A stretch of DNA of 64,000 nucleotides. Source: Leucobacter sp. Ag1. Its GTDB lineage: Bacteria; Actinomycetota; Actinomycetes; Actinomycetales; Microbacteriaceae. The notes beneath the pieces are model-generated. The model worked only from the letters and a program-made list of their open reading frames with translations, searched no databases and was not told the DNA's origin. Position 1 is the stretch's first letter. Each line of letters opens with the position of its first letter. Location: NCBI RefSeq assembly GCF_000980875.1, contig NZ_LAYO01000108.1, positions 56,976-120,975 of the forward strand, read 5' to 3'. Made by a program: the position numbers and the translations under genes. Of the stretch, positions 1-7,778 are shown one piece after another.

Positions 1-62
1 GTTCGAGTATCGAGGGGCCCCGGGGCGGCCGCAAGTCGGCGCTCGGCGATCCGCGAGATCGG
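1..62. other. Left window edge, no gene seen
   Basis: Sixty-two bases downstream of the stop of the first complete minus-strand gene. I see no start, stop or hairpin here that can be assigned with confidence. Confidence 0.5.
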
Positions 63-692
63 TCAGGAGCGCCGAAGATCCTGCGAGATGCCGTCAGATG
101 CGAGCACGGCCCGATCGATGAGCTCCCGGTCGCCGGCCCGCTCGGGATCGAGCCAGTCGTCGTGCATCTCGCTCGGGAGGATGAGCGGCATCCGGGGTTC
201 CCCGTCACCGGAGTGCGCGTCGAGCGCCGACCCGACCGCGCGACGGGTCACGAGCGAGTAGCTCAGGATCTCCTCGCCGTTCGCGTCGTGCGACACAGCG
301 GTGATCGCGGCGATACCGAACATCGAACCGCCCAGATCGAACCTCGCCCCCTTCTCCAGGTACCAGCTCGCGGGCACCAGTGCGCGATGCTGGAACGGGG
401 TGCGCCAGGATCGCAGCAGCGCGTCGTCGCGGGAGTTGAACGCCGAGAATCTCGCCGGCGCATCGCCCTTCCAGAGCCACCACCAGGCGAGGTCGAGCCG
501 CCGCCGCCCGTCGACCTCGCGGATCAGCGGATTCAGATTTCGGGCGTTCTTGCCGGTGATCCGCGCGGTGCCGTCGCGTTGCGCCGCCCATTCGGCGACG
601 CGCTCCGCCGACTCCCGCTCGTCGAGCGGCGGGATCGGGGTGTCCGGCGGTTCGACGTAGGGTCCGCCGCCCAGTCCGTACTGCGCGCACAT
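63..692 (-). CDS. SRAP (SOS response-associated peptidase, YedK/HMCES-like) family protein
   Basis: A 209-residue protein beginning Met-Cys, as in SRAP proteins, where Cys2 becomes the new N-terminus and crosslinks to abasic sites in single-stranded DNA. The FNSRDD segment, the VPASWYLEK segment (Glu aligned with the YEW glutamate of YedK) and the RMPLIL segment fit the family in order. Two departures are visible: the usual MCGR start reads MCAQ, and the His normally found two residues before RMP appears as Glu (EPRMP). Length is normal for the family. It stands 48 bases downstream of an oxidoreductase on the same strand. Role in abasic-site protection is inferred from the family; activity with the altered His position is uncertain. 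Confidence 0.85.
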   Translation of the reverse strand: MCAQYGLGGGPYVEPPDTPIPPLDERESAERVAEWAAQRDGTARITGKNARNLNPLIREVDGRRRLDLAWWWLWKGDAPARFSAFNSRDDALLRSWRTPFQHRALVPASWYLEKGARFDLGGSMFGIAAITAVSHDANGEEILSYSLVTRRAVGSALDAHSGDGEPRMPLILPSEMHDDWLDPERAGDRELIDRAVLASDGISQDLRRS

Positions 693-740
693 GCCGGAAT
701 CGTACGTCCGGCGGCGCGCTCGGGGAAGGGGCGGCCCGGA

Positions 741-1721
741 TCATCCGCCCATCGTCAGCACGAGCTTGCCGGTGGTGCGCCCGGTCTCGCCCGCGGCGTG
801 CGCCGCGGCGGCCTCGCTCATCGGGAAGACGCCCGCGATCTCGGCGCGGAGCGCACCGCTCGCGGCGAGCTCCGCCACGGCGAGCATCCCCGCGTGGTCG
901 GCCTCGACGAGGATCAGCTCCGCGCGGACGCCGAGCTCGGCCGCGCGGTCGAAGAGCCCCTCGGCGGGGCGGGGGAGCGTCGAGACCATGATCCCGCCGG
1001 GGCGGAGCGTGCGCAGCGAGCGCAGCTGGTAGTCGCCGCCGATGGTGTCGAGCACCACGTCGACGTCGCGCACGACCTCGGCGAAGTCCTCGGTGCGGTA
1101 GTCGATCACCTCGTCGGCGCCGAGGCCCCGAACGAACTCGTGCTTGGCCGCGCTCGCCGTACCGATCACCGTCGCGCCGCGCGCCTTCGCGATCTGGACC
1201 GCGAGGTGCCCCACTCCGCCGGCCGCCGCGTGCACGAGCACGCGCTGCCCCGCCCCGACGCCCGCGGTGTCGACCAGCGACTGCCAGGCGGTGAGCGCCG
1301 CGAGCGGCAGCGCGCCGGCCTGCACGATGTCGATCCCCTCGGGGATGCGCACGAAGGCGCGCGTCGGCCCGACCACGAACTCGGCGTGGGATCCGACGCC
1401 GTGCGGATACGGCAGCATGCCGAAAACCTCATCGCCCGGTGCGAAGAGCGTGACTCCGAGGCCGACCGCCTCCACGACCCCCGCGACGTCCCAGCCGAGG
1501 GTCAGCGGCAGGGAACCGGCCCATCCGGGGGCGGCACGGTGCTTCCAGTCGGTGGGGTTCACCCCGGCGGCGCGCACCCGGATCAGCACCTCGCCGATCC
1601 CGGGAGCGGGTCGCGGGACCTCCGCCAGGTGCAGCACCTCCGGGCTGCCGAACGACTCCTGTCGGACGGCGCGCATGGTCGGCGCTTCGGTCGTGCTCGG
1701 GATCTGCTCCGCGGTGCTCAT
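741..1721 (-). CDS. NADP-dependent zinc-free alcohol dehydrogenase / quinone oxidoreductase family protein
   Basis: A 326-residue medium-chain dehydrogenase/reductase of the quinone-oxidoreductase type. The N-terminal GroES-like half ends near residue 120, followed by the nucleotide-binding motif AAAGGVG and the stretch ATVIGTAS. No structural-zinc cysteine cluster is seen, as expected for this branch. I place the start at the ATG at 1719-1721, not eight codons upstream, because a -10-like TACGCT box lies only seven bases before it and a terminator-like hairpin (1738-1787) lies upstream. It would reduce quinones or enones with NADPH; the substrate is unknown. Confidence 0.85.
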   Translation of the reverse strand: MSTAEQIPSTTEAPTMRAVRQESFGSPEVLHLAEVPRPAPGIGEVLIRVRAAGVNPTDWKHRAAPGWAGSLPLTLGWDVAGVVEAVGLGVTLFAPGDEVFGMLPYPHGVGSHAEFVVGPTRAFVRIPEGIDIVQAGALPLAALTAWQSLVDTAGVGAGQRVLVHAAAGGVGHLAVQIAKARGATVIGTASAAKHEFVRGLGADEVIDYRTEDFAEVVRDVDVVLDTIGGDYQLRSLRTLRPGGIMVSTLPRPAEGLFDRAAELGVRAELILVEADHAGMLAVAELAASGALRAEIAGVFPMSEAAAAHAAGETGRTTGKLVLTMGG

Positions 1722-1728
1722 GATCCTC

Positions 1729-1734
1729 AGCGTA
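1729..1734 (-). promoter_or_regulatory. Candidate -10 box of the oxidoreductase gene (leaderless style)
   Basis: TACGCT on the minus strand with seven bases to the ATG, so transcription would begin at or next to the start codon. No convincing -35 hexamer. Confidence 0.4.
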
Positions 1735-1737
1735 ACC

Positions 1738-1787
1738 CCGGCCACTGCGTGCGCGCCGAGGCGATCCGGTGCGCACGCAGTGGCCGG
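1738..1787 (-). terminator. Inverted repeat, probable terminator of the amidohydrolase operon
   Basis: Perfect 17-base arms at 1738-1754 and 1771-1787 with a 16-base loop, lying 10 bases past the stop of the minus-strand amidohydrolase. No T tract follows, which is common in high-GC actinobacteria. Confidence 0.65.
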
Positions 1788-1797
1788 TCGGCCGCGG

Positions 1798-3408
1798 TCA
1801 GGCGCGGTGCGTCACGAGGCCCTCCGAGACGGTCAGCAGCGCTCGGCCCGCCGCGAGCGCGTCGGGCGACGCGGTGAGCGGATCGACGTCGAGCACGGTG
1901 AACGATGCGGGCTCGCCGACCGCGACCCGACCCGATCGCTCGCCGATGGCCGCGCCGGGCTGCGTCGTGTACCCCTCGAGCGCTTCGCGGGCGGTGAGGC
2001 CCTGCTCGGGCAGCACGGGCTCGACCGCGGGAGCGCCGGCGGGCCGGCGCAGCTGCGCGTCGGCCATGATCTCGAGCGGATTGAACGGGGCGACCGGGAA
2101 GTCGGAGCCGAGGGCGAGGATCGCGCCCGAGTCGCGGACGTCCCGCGTGCACCAGGCGCGATGCGCGCGCGTCTCGCCCAACCGCTGCGACCAGTCGTCG
2201 CTGCCGTCGGCCCGCGTGTAGTGGGTGCAGTGGGTCGGCTGCATGCTCGCGGCGATGCCGGCGGCGCCGAGCCGGTCGATCACGTCCTTCGCGACCGACT
2301 CGATGTGCTCGATGCGGTGCTGCGGCCCGCCTGCGGGGAGCGCGGCGAGGGTGTCGACGACGAAGCGGATGCCACGCTCGCCGATCGCGTGGGTCGCGGT
2401 CGGGATCCCGGCCGCGTGGAACCGGGCGATCCGCGCGGCGTAGGCGGCGTGGTCGCGCCAGACGGACTCGGTGTTCTCGCCGTGGATGTCGGGGGTCTCG
2501 AGCCAGGCGGTGCCGCCCTCGACCGTCCCGTCGATGAAGAACTTGATCCCGCCGATCCTCCACCGGTCCCCGCTGCGGCCCTGCAGCGCGATCAGCTCGT
2601 CGACCTGCCGGTCGCTCGTGCCGGGCTCGCACCACGGCGAGAGGCGCAGCGAGACGGGGAGCGGGGCGATCCGTTCGGCGGCCTCCAGGATCGCGATCGC
2701 GTCGGGATCCTGCAGATCCATGACGTGCACGCGGGCGATACCGGTCTCGGCCATCGCGCCGAGCAGCGTGTGCAGCTCGCGCGCCTTCTCCTCGGTGCTG
2801 CGCACCGGCAGGTGCGCGCGCACGTCGTTCAGCGCGCTGAACTCCAGCACGTGCCCGGTGGGGCGGCCGTCGGCATCAGCGACGATGCTGGAGCCGTCGG
2901 GATAGCTGCGCCCCTCGGTGATCCCGGCGAGCCGGAGCAGCGCGTCGGATGCCAGGGCGGAGTGGCCGTCGAACATGCCGACGTGGGCGAGCCGATCCGG
3001 GCCGAGTAGTTCGGCGAGGATCCCGTTCGTGATCGGGGCGCCCTCGAACGCGTTCGGGTCCAGCCCCGAGGCGAAGAACCAGTCGTTCCCGGCCTGCTCG
3101 GCGGCGCCCCGCTCGAGCGCTTCCCGCAGGGCGGCGCGGGTGAGCAGCCCCGAGAGGTCGGTGCCCTGCGGGATCGAGACGCTTGCGATCGGATGCGCGT
3201 GCGCGTCGGTGAACGCGGGGACGATGGTGCCGTCCGCGAAGTCGAGGCGCTCGGTGCGGCCGTCGCCGAGCGCGGCGATCTCGGTGCGGGATCCGACGGC
3301 GGCGATCCGGCCGTCGGACACGGCGATCGCGTCGGCCGCTCCGGCAATATCGGTGAGCGCGTGCAGCCGGGCACCGGTCACGATCAGATCGATCGGAGGA
3401 GTGGTCAT
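1798..3408 (-). CDS. YtcJ-like amidohydrolase (amidohydrolase family 3)
   Basis: A 536-residue metal-dependent hydrolase. The TDAHAHP motif near residue 70 supplies the HxH metal ligands, RIEHIESV a further His, and LGSDFPVAPFNP the late Asp-containing signature typical of YtcJ-like proteins. Start is the ATG at 3406-3408, preceded by AGGGAA on the minus strand; longer readings upstream run into the permease gene. It begins 26 bases after the APC permease stop, so the two are surely co-transcribed, and the permease probably brings in the substrate. The substrate is not evident; the family acts on amide or cyclic N-substrates. Divergent LacI regulator probably controls the operon. Confidence 0.88.
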   Translation of the reverse strand: MTTPPIDLIVTGARLHALTDIAGAADAIAVSDGRIAAVGSRTEIAALGDGRTERLDFADGTIVPAFTDAHAHPIASVSIPQGTDLSGLLTRAALREALERGAAEQAGNDWFFASGLDPNAFEGAPITNGILAELLGPDRLAHVGMFDGHSALASDALLRLAGITEGRSYPDGSSIVADADGRPTGHVLEFSALNDVRAHLPVRSTEEKARELHTLLGAMAETGIARVHVMDLQDPDAIAILEAAERIAPLPVSLRLSPWCEPGTSDRQVDELIALQGRSGDRWRIGGIKFFIDGTVEGGTAWLETPDIHGENTESVWRDHAAYAARIARFHAAGIPTATHAIGERGIRFVVDTLAALPAGGPQHRIEHIESVAKDVIDRLGAAGIAASMQPTHCTHYTRADGSDDWSQRLGETRAHRAWCTRDVRDSGAILALGSDFPVAPFNPLEIMADAQLRRPAGAPAVEPVLPEQGLTAREALEGYTTQPGAAIGERSGRVAVGEPASFTVLDVDPLTASPDALAAGRALLTVSEGLVTHRA

Positions 3409-3434
3409 CAGGGGTTCCCTTCGGTTCCGGGTGA

Positions 3435-4865
3435 TCAGCGGGTGGCGTTCTCGTCGAGCGGGTGCTCGTCGGCGTAGGCGTCGATCGCCTCGGTGGAGGG
3501 GGACTCCTCCTCGAAGCTCATGCGCGGCACCGGGCGGCGGAAGAAGCCGGTCTTCACGGCGAGGATCGCGAAGCCGATCAGGGCCCAGATCCCGCCGACG
3601 AGCCAGGTCGTGGGGTGCAGCGAGGTCCAGAGCCAGATCGAGAGCGCGACGCCGATGGCGGGTGCGATGCCGTAGAGGATCCAGCCCTTCGCGCTGCGGT
3701 CGCCCGCACCGCCGCGCGGGAACAGGTACACGCGGATCACCGAGAGGTTGACCATGGTGAACGCCGCCAGGGCGCCGAAGCTGATCATGAACGCGGCCTG
3801 ATCGAGGGTGAGGAACAGGCAGGCGAGCGCGAACACCGAGACGGTGACGGCCGCGACGACGGGCGTGCCGAAGCGCTTCGAGAGCCGGCCGAGGGGCTTC
3901 GGCAGGGTGCCGTCGCGACCCATCGAGTAGAGGATGCGGGCGACCGAGACCTGGCCGGCGAGGCCGGAGCCGATGCAGCCCGCGATTGAGCCGATCACCA
4001 CGATGGCCTCGAAGAGCGGCGCGAGGCTGCCGCCCAGGTGGGCGACGAGCGCGACGCCGGCCGCGTTCTTCATCTCGTCGGGGATCGCGGACCAGTCGGC
4101 GGGGTGGTACGCCAGCGCGCCGATCCACGAGATGAAGATGAAGAGCGCGCCGCCGATGAGGGTGGTGAGCATGATGGCGCGCGGGATGTCGCGGCGAGCG
4201 TTCTTCGCTTCTTCCGACAGGGTCGAGACGGCGTCGAAGCCGAGGAACGACAGCGCGAGCACGGCGGCACCCGAGAGAGCCGGGCTGAAGCCCTCGGCTC
4301 CGGGCACGAAGGGCTCGAGCAGACCGGGCGCGCTCGGGTCGTTGATCGCGGCCTTCACCGCCAGGATCACGAAGAGCAGGGCGGTCGCGAGGGAGATCGC
4401 GATGATGGCGGTGTTGAGGCGGTTCACCATCTTGATGCCCAGGATGTTGAACACCAGCACCAGCACCAGGGCTGCGAAGGCGAACACCTGCGGCGGGACG
4501 CTCGGGAACTGGGTGCCGACGTAGAAGCCGAGGATCATGAAGTTGATCATCGGGATGAAGAGGTAGTCGAGCAGCAGCACCCAGCCGGTCATGAACCCGG
4601 CGATCCCGCCGTAGGCCTGCTGCGTGTAGGTGTAGGCGGATCCCGCGACGGGGAACTTCTTCACCATCGCCGCGTAGCTCGCGGCGGTGAAGAGCATCGT
4701 GACGAGCGCGATGACGTACGAGAGCGGGAGGTGGCCGTCGGTCAGCTGGTTGACGATGCCGTAGGTGGTGAAGACGGTGCCGATGGCCATGTAGCTGAGG
4801 CCGAAGACGACGAGGCCGGTGAGGCCGAGGGTACGGCGCAGGTGCGCGGACGATTGCTGGGCCAC
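3435..4865 (-). CDS. APC-superfamily amino acid/amine permease
   Basis: A 476-residue integral membrane protein with about 12 hydrophobic segments and the APC signatures near the N-terminus (GLTGLVVFGLSYMAIG) and GSAYTYTQQAYGG. I choose the GTG at 4863-4865 because GAAGGAG lies six bases before it; the ATG seven codons upstream would place the ribosome site inside the gene. First gene of an operon with the YtcJ-like amidohydrolase. The C-terminal tail is acidic and cytoplasmic. It resembles another permease here (41924-43309) in organisation. Substrate specificity cannot be read from sequence; an amide-bearing amino acid derivative is plausible from the neighbour. Confidence 0.9.
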   Translation of the reverse strand: MAQQSSAHLRRTLGLTGLVVFGLSYMAIGTVFTTYGIVNQLTDGHLPLSYVIALVTMLFTAASYAAMVKKFPVAGSAYTYTQQAYGGIAGFMTGWVLLLDYLFIPMINFMILGFYVGTQFPSVPPQVFAFAALVLVLVFNILGIKMVNRLNTAIIAISLATALLFVILAVKAAINDPSAPGLLEPFVPGAEGFSPALSGAAVLALSFLGFDAVSTLSEEAKNARRDIPRAIMLTTLIGGALFIFISWIGALAYHPADWSAIPDEMKNAAGVALVAHLGGSLAPLFEAIVVIGSIAGCIGSGLAGQVSVARILYSMGRDGTLPKPLGRLSKRFGTPVVAAVTVSVFALACLFLTLDQAAFMISFGALAAFTMVNLSVIRVYLFPRGGAGDRSAKGWILYGIAPAIGVALSIWLWTSLHPTTWLVGGIWALIGFAILAVKTGFFRRPVPRMSFEEESPSTEAIDAYADEHPLDENATR

Positions 4866-4904
4866 GGGTTCTCCTTCGAACGGCATTCGCGGGTCTGGGG
4901 ATGA

Positions 4905-4933
4905 ATACTAAACCGATATAGTTGCGACGGCAA
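4905..4933 (-). promoter_or_regulatory. Promoter of the APC permease operon with embedded LacI-type operator
   Basis: On the minus strand TTGCCG (4928-4933) and TAGTAT (4905-4910) are separated by exactly 17 bases, the best sigma-70-like promoter in the window. Between and across them lies ACTAAACCGATATAGT (4907-4922), an imperfect 16-base palindrome with central CG, the form of LacI-family operators. The divergent LacI gene starts 56 bases away, so repression of the permease operon by it is a reasonable inference. Confidence 0.6.
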
Positions 4934-4988
4934 ACCCGCCGCCCGTACCGCGGTCCGGCTGCACCTCGTGCGGTGATACCTTCGCTTC

Positions 4989-6017
4989 ATGCCCGTCAAA
5001 CGCCCCGTGACCCTGCAGGACGTGGCGGACCTCGCCGGCGTCTCGCGCGGAGCGGCGTCGTTCGCCCTCACCGACCGCACCGGAGTGTCCGCCGCGACCC
5101 GCGAACGGGTGCGCGCCGCCGCCGCCGAACTCGGGTACCGGCCGAACCCGACGGCCCGCAACCTCCGCGCCGCGCGCACCGGGATCATCGTCGTCTACCT
5201 GCCGAGCATCGCGACCACGCTCGGGTACTACACGGAGGCGGCGTTCGGCATGGTCGACGAGGCTCTCGAGGCCGGCCTGCTGGTGACGCTCCTGCCGCGG
5301 CCGGCGAACGGGCGGCCGCTGCCCCGCATCGACGCCGACGGCATCATCGCCATCGACCCGGTTCCGGGGGACCCCGTGCTCGAGCAGCTGCTCGCCCCGG
5401 GGCTCCCAGTCGTGAGCGGCGAAGCCATGCCCGCCGAATACCGTGCGGTCGCCGGCGAAGTCCGCTCCGATCACGCCGCAGCCGCCCGTGAGCTGCTCGA
5501 CCACTTCGCCGAGCACGGCGCCCGCGCGCCCGCGATCATCGTGCCCGAGATGTTCAGCGGGTGGTCCGACGAGATCACGCAGGCCTACCGGGACTGGTGC
5601 ACGGAGCACGGGGCGCGCGAACGGATCGAGGCCGTCGCGGTCGAGGGCCTGACGGACTCGACGATCGCGGCGACCCGGAAGCTGCTCGGCGAGACGGACC
5701 CGGCGGACGCGATCATCTCGCTCACCGAGGGATCGGTGCTCAACGTGATCACGAGCGCGACCGAGTACGGCCGCACGGTCGGAGAGGATCTGCTCGTCGC
5801 CGCGGCCGTGGACTCGCCCGCGCTGCGCTACACCGAGCCGTCGATCACCGCGATCGACCTGCACCCGCGGACCTTCGGGCGCGAGTGCATGCGGGTCATG
5901 CGGGAGGTCCTCGACGATCGCTCCCCGGGCGAGGGGGCGCGGCGGCGGGACGTGCCGATCGACGTGGTCTTCCGCGATTCCACGCGCGGGCGGGGCCGAG
6001 CTGGGGAGCGCGCGTGA
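4989..6017 (+). CDS. LacI-family transcriptional regulator
   Basis: A 342-residue repressor. The N-terminal helix-turn-helix (TLQDVADLAGVSRGAASFAL, about residues 8-27) and hinge region ending PNPTARNLR are typical, followed by a periplasmic-binding-protein-like effector domain to about residue 320. The ATG stands six bases after TACCTT, suggesting a leaderless transcript. It is divergent from the APC permease/amidohydrolase operon, whose promoter carries a palindrome that fits this family. The stop overlaps the start of a MarR gene by four bases, so the two regulators are made together. The effector is unknown. Confidence 0.92.
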   Translation: MPVKRPVTLQDVADLAGVSRGAASFALTDRTGVSAATRERVRAAAAELGYRPNPTARNLRAARTGIIVVYLPSIATTLGYYTEAAFGMVDEALEAGLLVTLLPRPANGRPLPRIDADGIIAIDPVPGDPVLEQLLAPGLPVVSGEAMPAEYRAVAGEVRSDHAAAARELLDHFAEHGARAPAIIVPEMFSGWSDEITQAYRDWCTEHGARERIEAVAVEGLTDSTIAATRKLLGETDPADAIISLTEGSVLNVITSATEYGRTVGEDLLVAAAVDSPALRYTEPSITAIDLHPRTFGRECMRVMREVLDDRSPGEGARRRDVPIDVVFRDSTRGRGRAGERA

Positions 6018-6571
6018 ACGACGCCGGCTGGCTCGACGACGCCGAGCAGGAGCTCTGGCGCGATCTGCTGCGCATCACCGTCGAGCTGCCGAGCGCGATC
6101 GAAGCTCAGCTCAAGCGCGATGCGGGGGTCTCGTACCTCGATTTCCGGGTGCTCGGGTCGCTGTCGGAAGCGCCGTCGGGGACCCGGACCATGAGCGAGC
6201 TCGCGGCTCGGATGAGCGTTTCGATCGCGCGGCTGTCGGTCGCGGTCGGCCGGCTCGAGCGGCGGTCCTGGGTGCAGCGGGAGCAGAACCCCGATGACGG
6301 CCGTGCCACGGACGTGGTGCTCACGGAGAGCGGTCGGGCGCACCTCGAGGCGCACGTCGTCGCGCACGTGCAGCAGCTGCGACGGCTCGTGTTCGAGGCG
6401 ATCGATCCTGCGCGGCAGGCCGAGTTCTCGGAGCTGCTCGGACGCGTGCTCGGCACGATCGGGCGGGACCCGTGCGCGCGCTTCGGCAGCGACGCGCGCA
6501 CCGCGCGGCCGGCGGCGTACGCGGCGGACTGGTCGCCGCTCACCGGGCCGCGGGCGGTCGGGAACCCCTAG
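6014..6571 (+). CDS. MarR-family transcriptional regulator
   Basis: A 185-residue winged-helix regulator starting at a GTG (6014-6016) that overlaps the LacI stop. The core reads SYLDFRVLGSLSEA, MSELAARMSVSIARLSVAVGRLERR (helix-turn-helix) and the wing REQNPDDGRATDVVLTESG, all in family order. The C-terminal tail of roughly 35 residues after the dimerisation helix is Arg/Ala rich and not conserved. Co-transcription with LacI follows from the overlap. Its target is unknown. Its stop codon shares the tetranucleotide CTAG (6568-6571) with the stop of the convergent ATPase gene. Confidence 0.88.
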   Translation: MNDAGWLDDAEQELWRDLLRITVELPSAIEAQLKRDAGVSYLDFRVLGSLSEAPSGTRTMSELAARMSVSIARLSVAVGRLERRSWVQREQNPDDGRATDVVLTESGRAHLEAHVVAHVQQLRRLVFEAIDPARQAEFSELLGRVLGTIGRDPCARFGSDARTARPAAYAADWSPLTGPRAVGNP

Positions 6572-7707
6572 CGCGAGGGCCAGTGCCAGGGCGGGGCGTC
6601 GAGCAGCCCCTGCCCGAGCACCTTCGTGCCCTGGCCCGACGACACGAGCTCGACCGCCGAGCCCCGGGGTTCGAGCGCGCGCCGCAGCGCGGCGGAGTGG
6701 GTGACCACGACGACCTGCGTGCGCCGTGCGGCCTCCGCGAGGAGCGAGCCGAGCGGCCCGAGCAGATCCTCGTGGAGCGAGGCCTCCGGCTCGTTGATGA
6801 CGACGAGCGGCGGGGGATCGGCGGGCAGCAGCGCGGCGCAGAGCAGCAGGTACCGCAGGGTGCCGTCCGAGAGCTCCGCCGCGGTCAGCGGGCGCAGGAG
6901 GCCGCGCTGCGAGAACAGCAGCCGGAACACGCCGTCTGCTGCGTCGATGTCGACGTGCGAGCCGGGGAACGCGTCGGCGACCGCGGAGGCCAGGGGCCCC
7001 TCATGCCCGGACTCGATCGCCGTCGCCCAGACCGCGGCGAGATCCGCGCCGTCGTCGCTCAGCCAGCGGGTGCGGGTGCCGACCTGCGGCTGTCGCGCAG
7101 GGGCGTCGCGGTCGGCGCGGAAGTGGTCGTAGAAGCGCCACTGCGCCATCCCGTGCCGGAGCCGCAGGACTTCGGGCAGCGCCGAGGGGTCCTCGAGGTC
7201 GAGCAGCACGCTCTGGCCGGGCCCCAGCGTCTGGGGGACCGAGCGCCAGCCCCCGTCGCGCACGCGCACCGCGGCCCGGGTGCGGTCGATCACCACGGAG
7301 GCGGGGCGTGCGAACGACCCCGTGAATACCTGCTCGCGCTTGATCTCGGGGTCGCGGGTGAAGAAGCTGCGCGCGGGATCGACCTGCGGCAGGCCCAGGT
7401 CTGCGAGGTAGCCGAAGCCGTCGGAGCCGAAGCCGATGCGGAGCGAGACCGGGCGCTTCCGCACGGTGCCCTGCCCGCTGCCCTGGCCCGGGCTCTCAGG
7501 GCCCGCCCAGAGCACGCTCGAGAGCCCGCCCTCGCGCGCGATCGCCCCGACGGTGCGGCCCTCGCCGGCGGCGGCGAGCAGGCGCAGCGCCCGATAGAGG
7601 TTGGATTTGCCGGTGCCGTTGGCGCCCGACACGACCGTGAGCCGGTCGAGCGGCAGCACGAGGTCGACGAGCGAGCGGTAGCCGCTGACGGCGAAGGTGG
7701 TGAGCAC
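6568..7707 (-). CDS. RecF/SMC-like AAA-family ATPase (AAA_21 type), orphan
   Basis: A 379-residue ATPase with an N-terminal half-domain (GYRSLVDLVLPLDRLTVVSG then Walker A GANGTGKS near residues 30-37), a C-terminal signature (ELSDGTLRYLLL), Walker B (LVVINEPEASLHE) and the final VVVTHS switch. This head arrangement without a long coiled coil is that of RecF-like or OLD-like predicted ATPases; no TOPRIM nuclease domain follows and no nuclease partner is next to it. The GTG at 7705-7707 is chosen because the protein begins there with the conserved first strand; no clear ribosome site is seen. Function could be DNA repair or defence; not decidable here. Confidence 0.75.
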   Translation of the reverse strand: MLTTFAVSGYRSLVDLVLPLDRLTVVSGANGTGKSNLYRALRLLAAAGEGRTVGAIAREGGLSSVLWAGPESPGQGSGQGTVRKRPVSLRIGFGSDGFGYLADLGLPQVDPARSFFTRDPEIKREQVFTGSFARPASVVIDRTRAAVRVRDGGWRSVPQTLGPGQSVLLDLEDPSALPEVLRLRHGMAQWRFYDHFRADRDAPARQPQVGTRTRWLSDDGADLAAVWATAIESGHEGPLASAVADAFPGSHVDIDAADGVFRLLFSQRGLLRPLTAAELSDGTLRYLLLCAALLPADPPPLVVINEPEASLHEDLLGPLGSLLAEAARRTQVVVVTHSAALRRALEPRGSAVELVSSGQGTKVLGQGLLDAPPWHWPSR

Positions 7708-7778
7708 GGAGGCAGTCTGGCATCCGCCACCGACACTGCGGACCGGCGCGGCCCCTTCGGCCCGATCCGGCTCCGTCG

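Noticed and set aside
1798..4128. A 776-codon minus-strand frame that extends the amidohydrolase into the APC permease
   Set aside because: The extension is Arg-rich antisense reading across the permease. The ATG at 3408 has a ribosome site and begins with the family fold.
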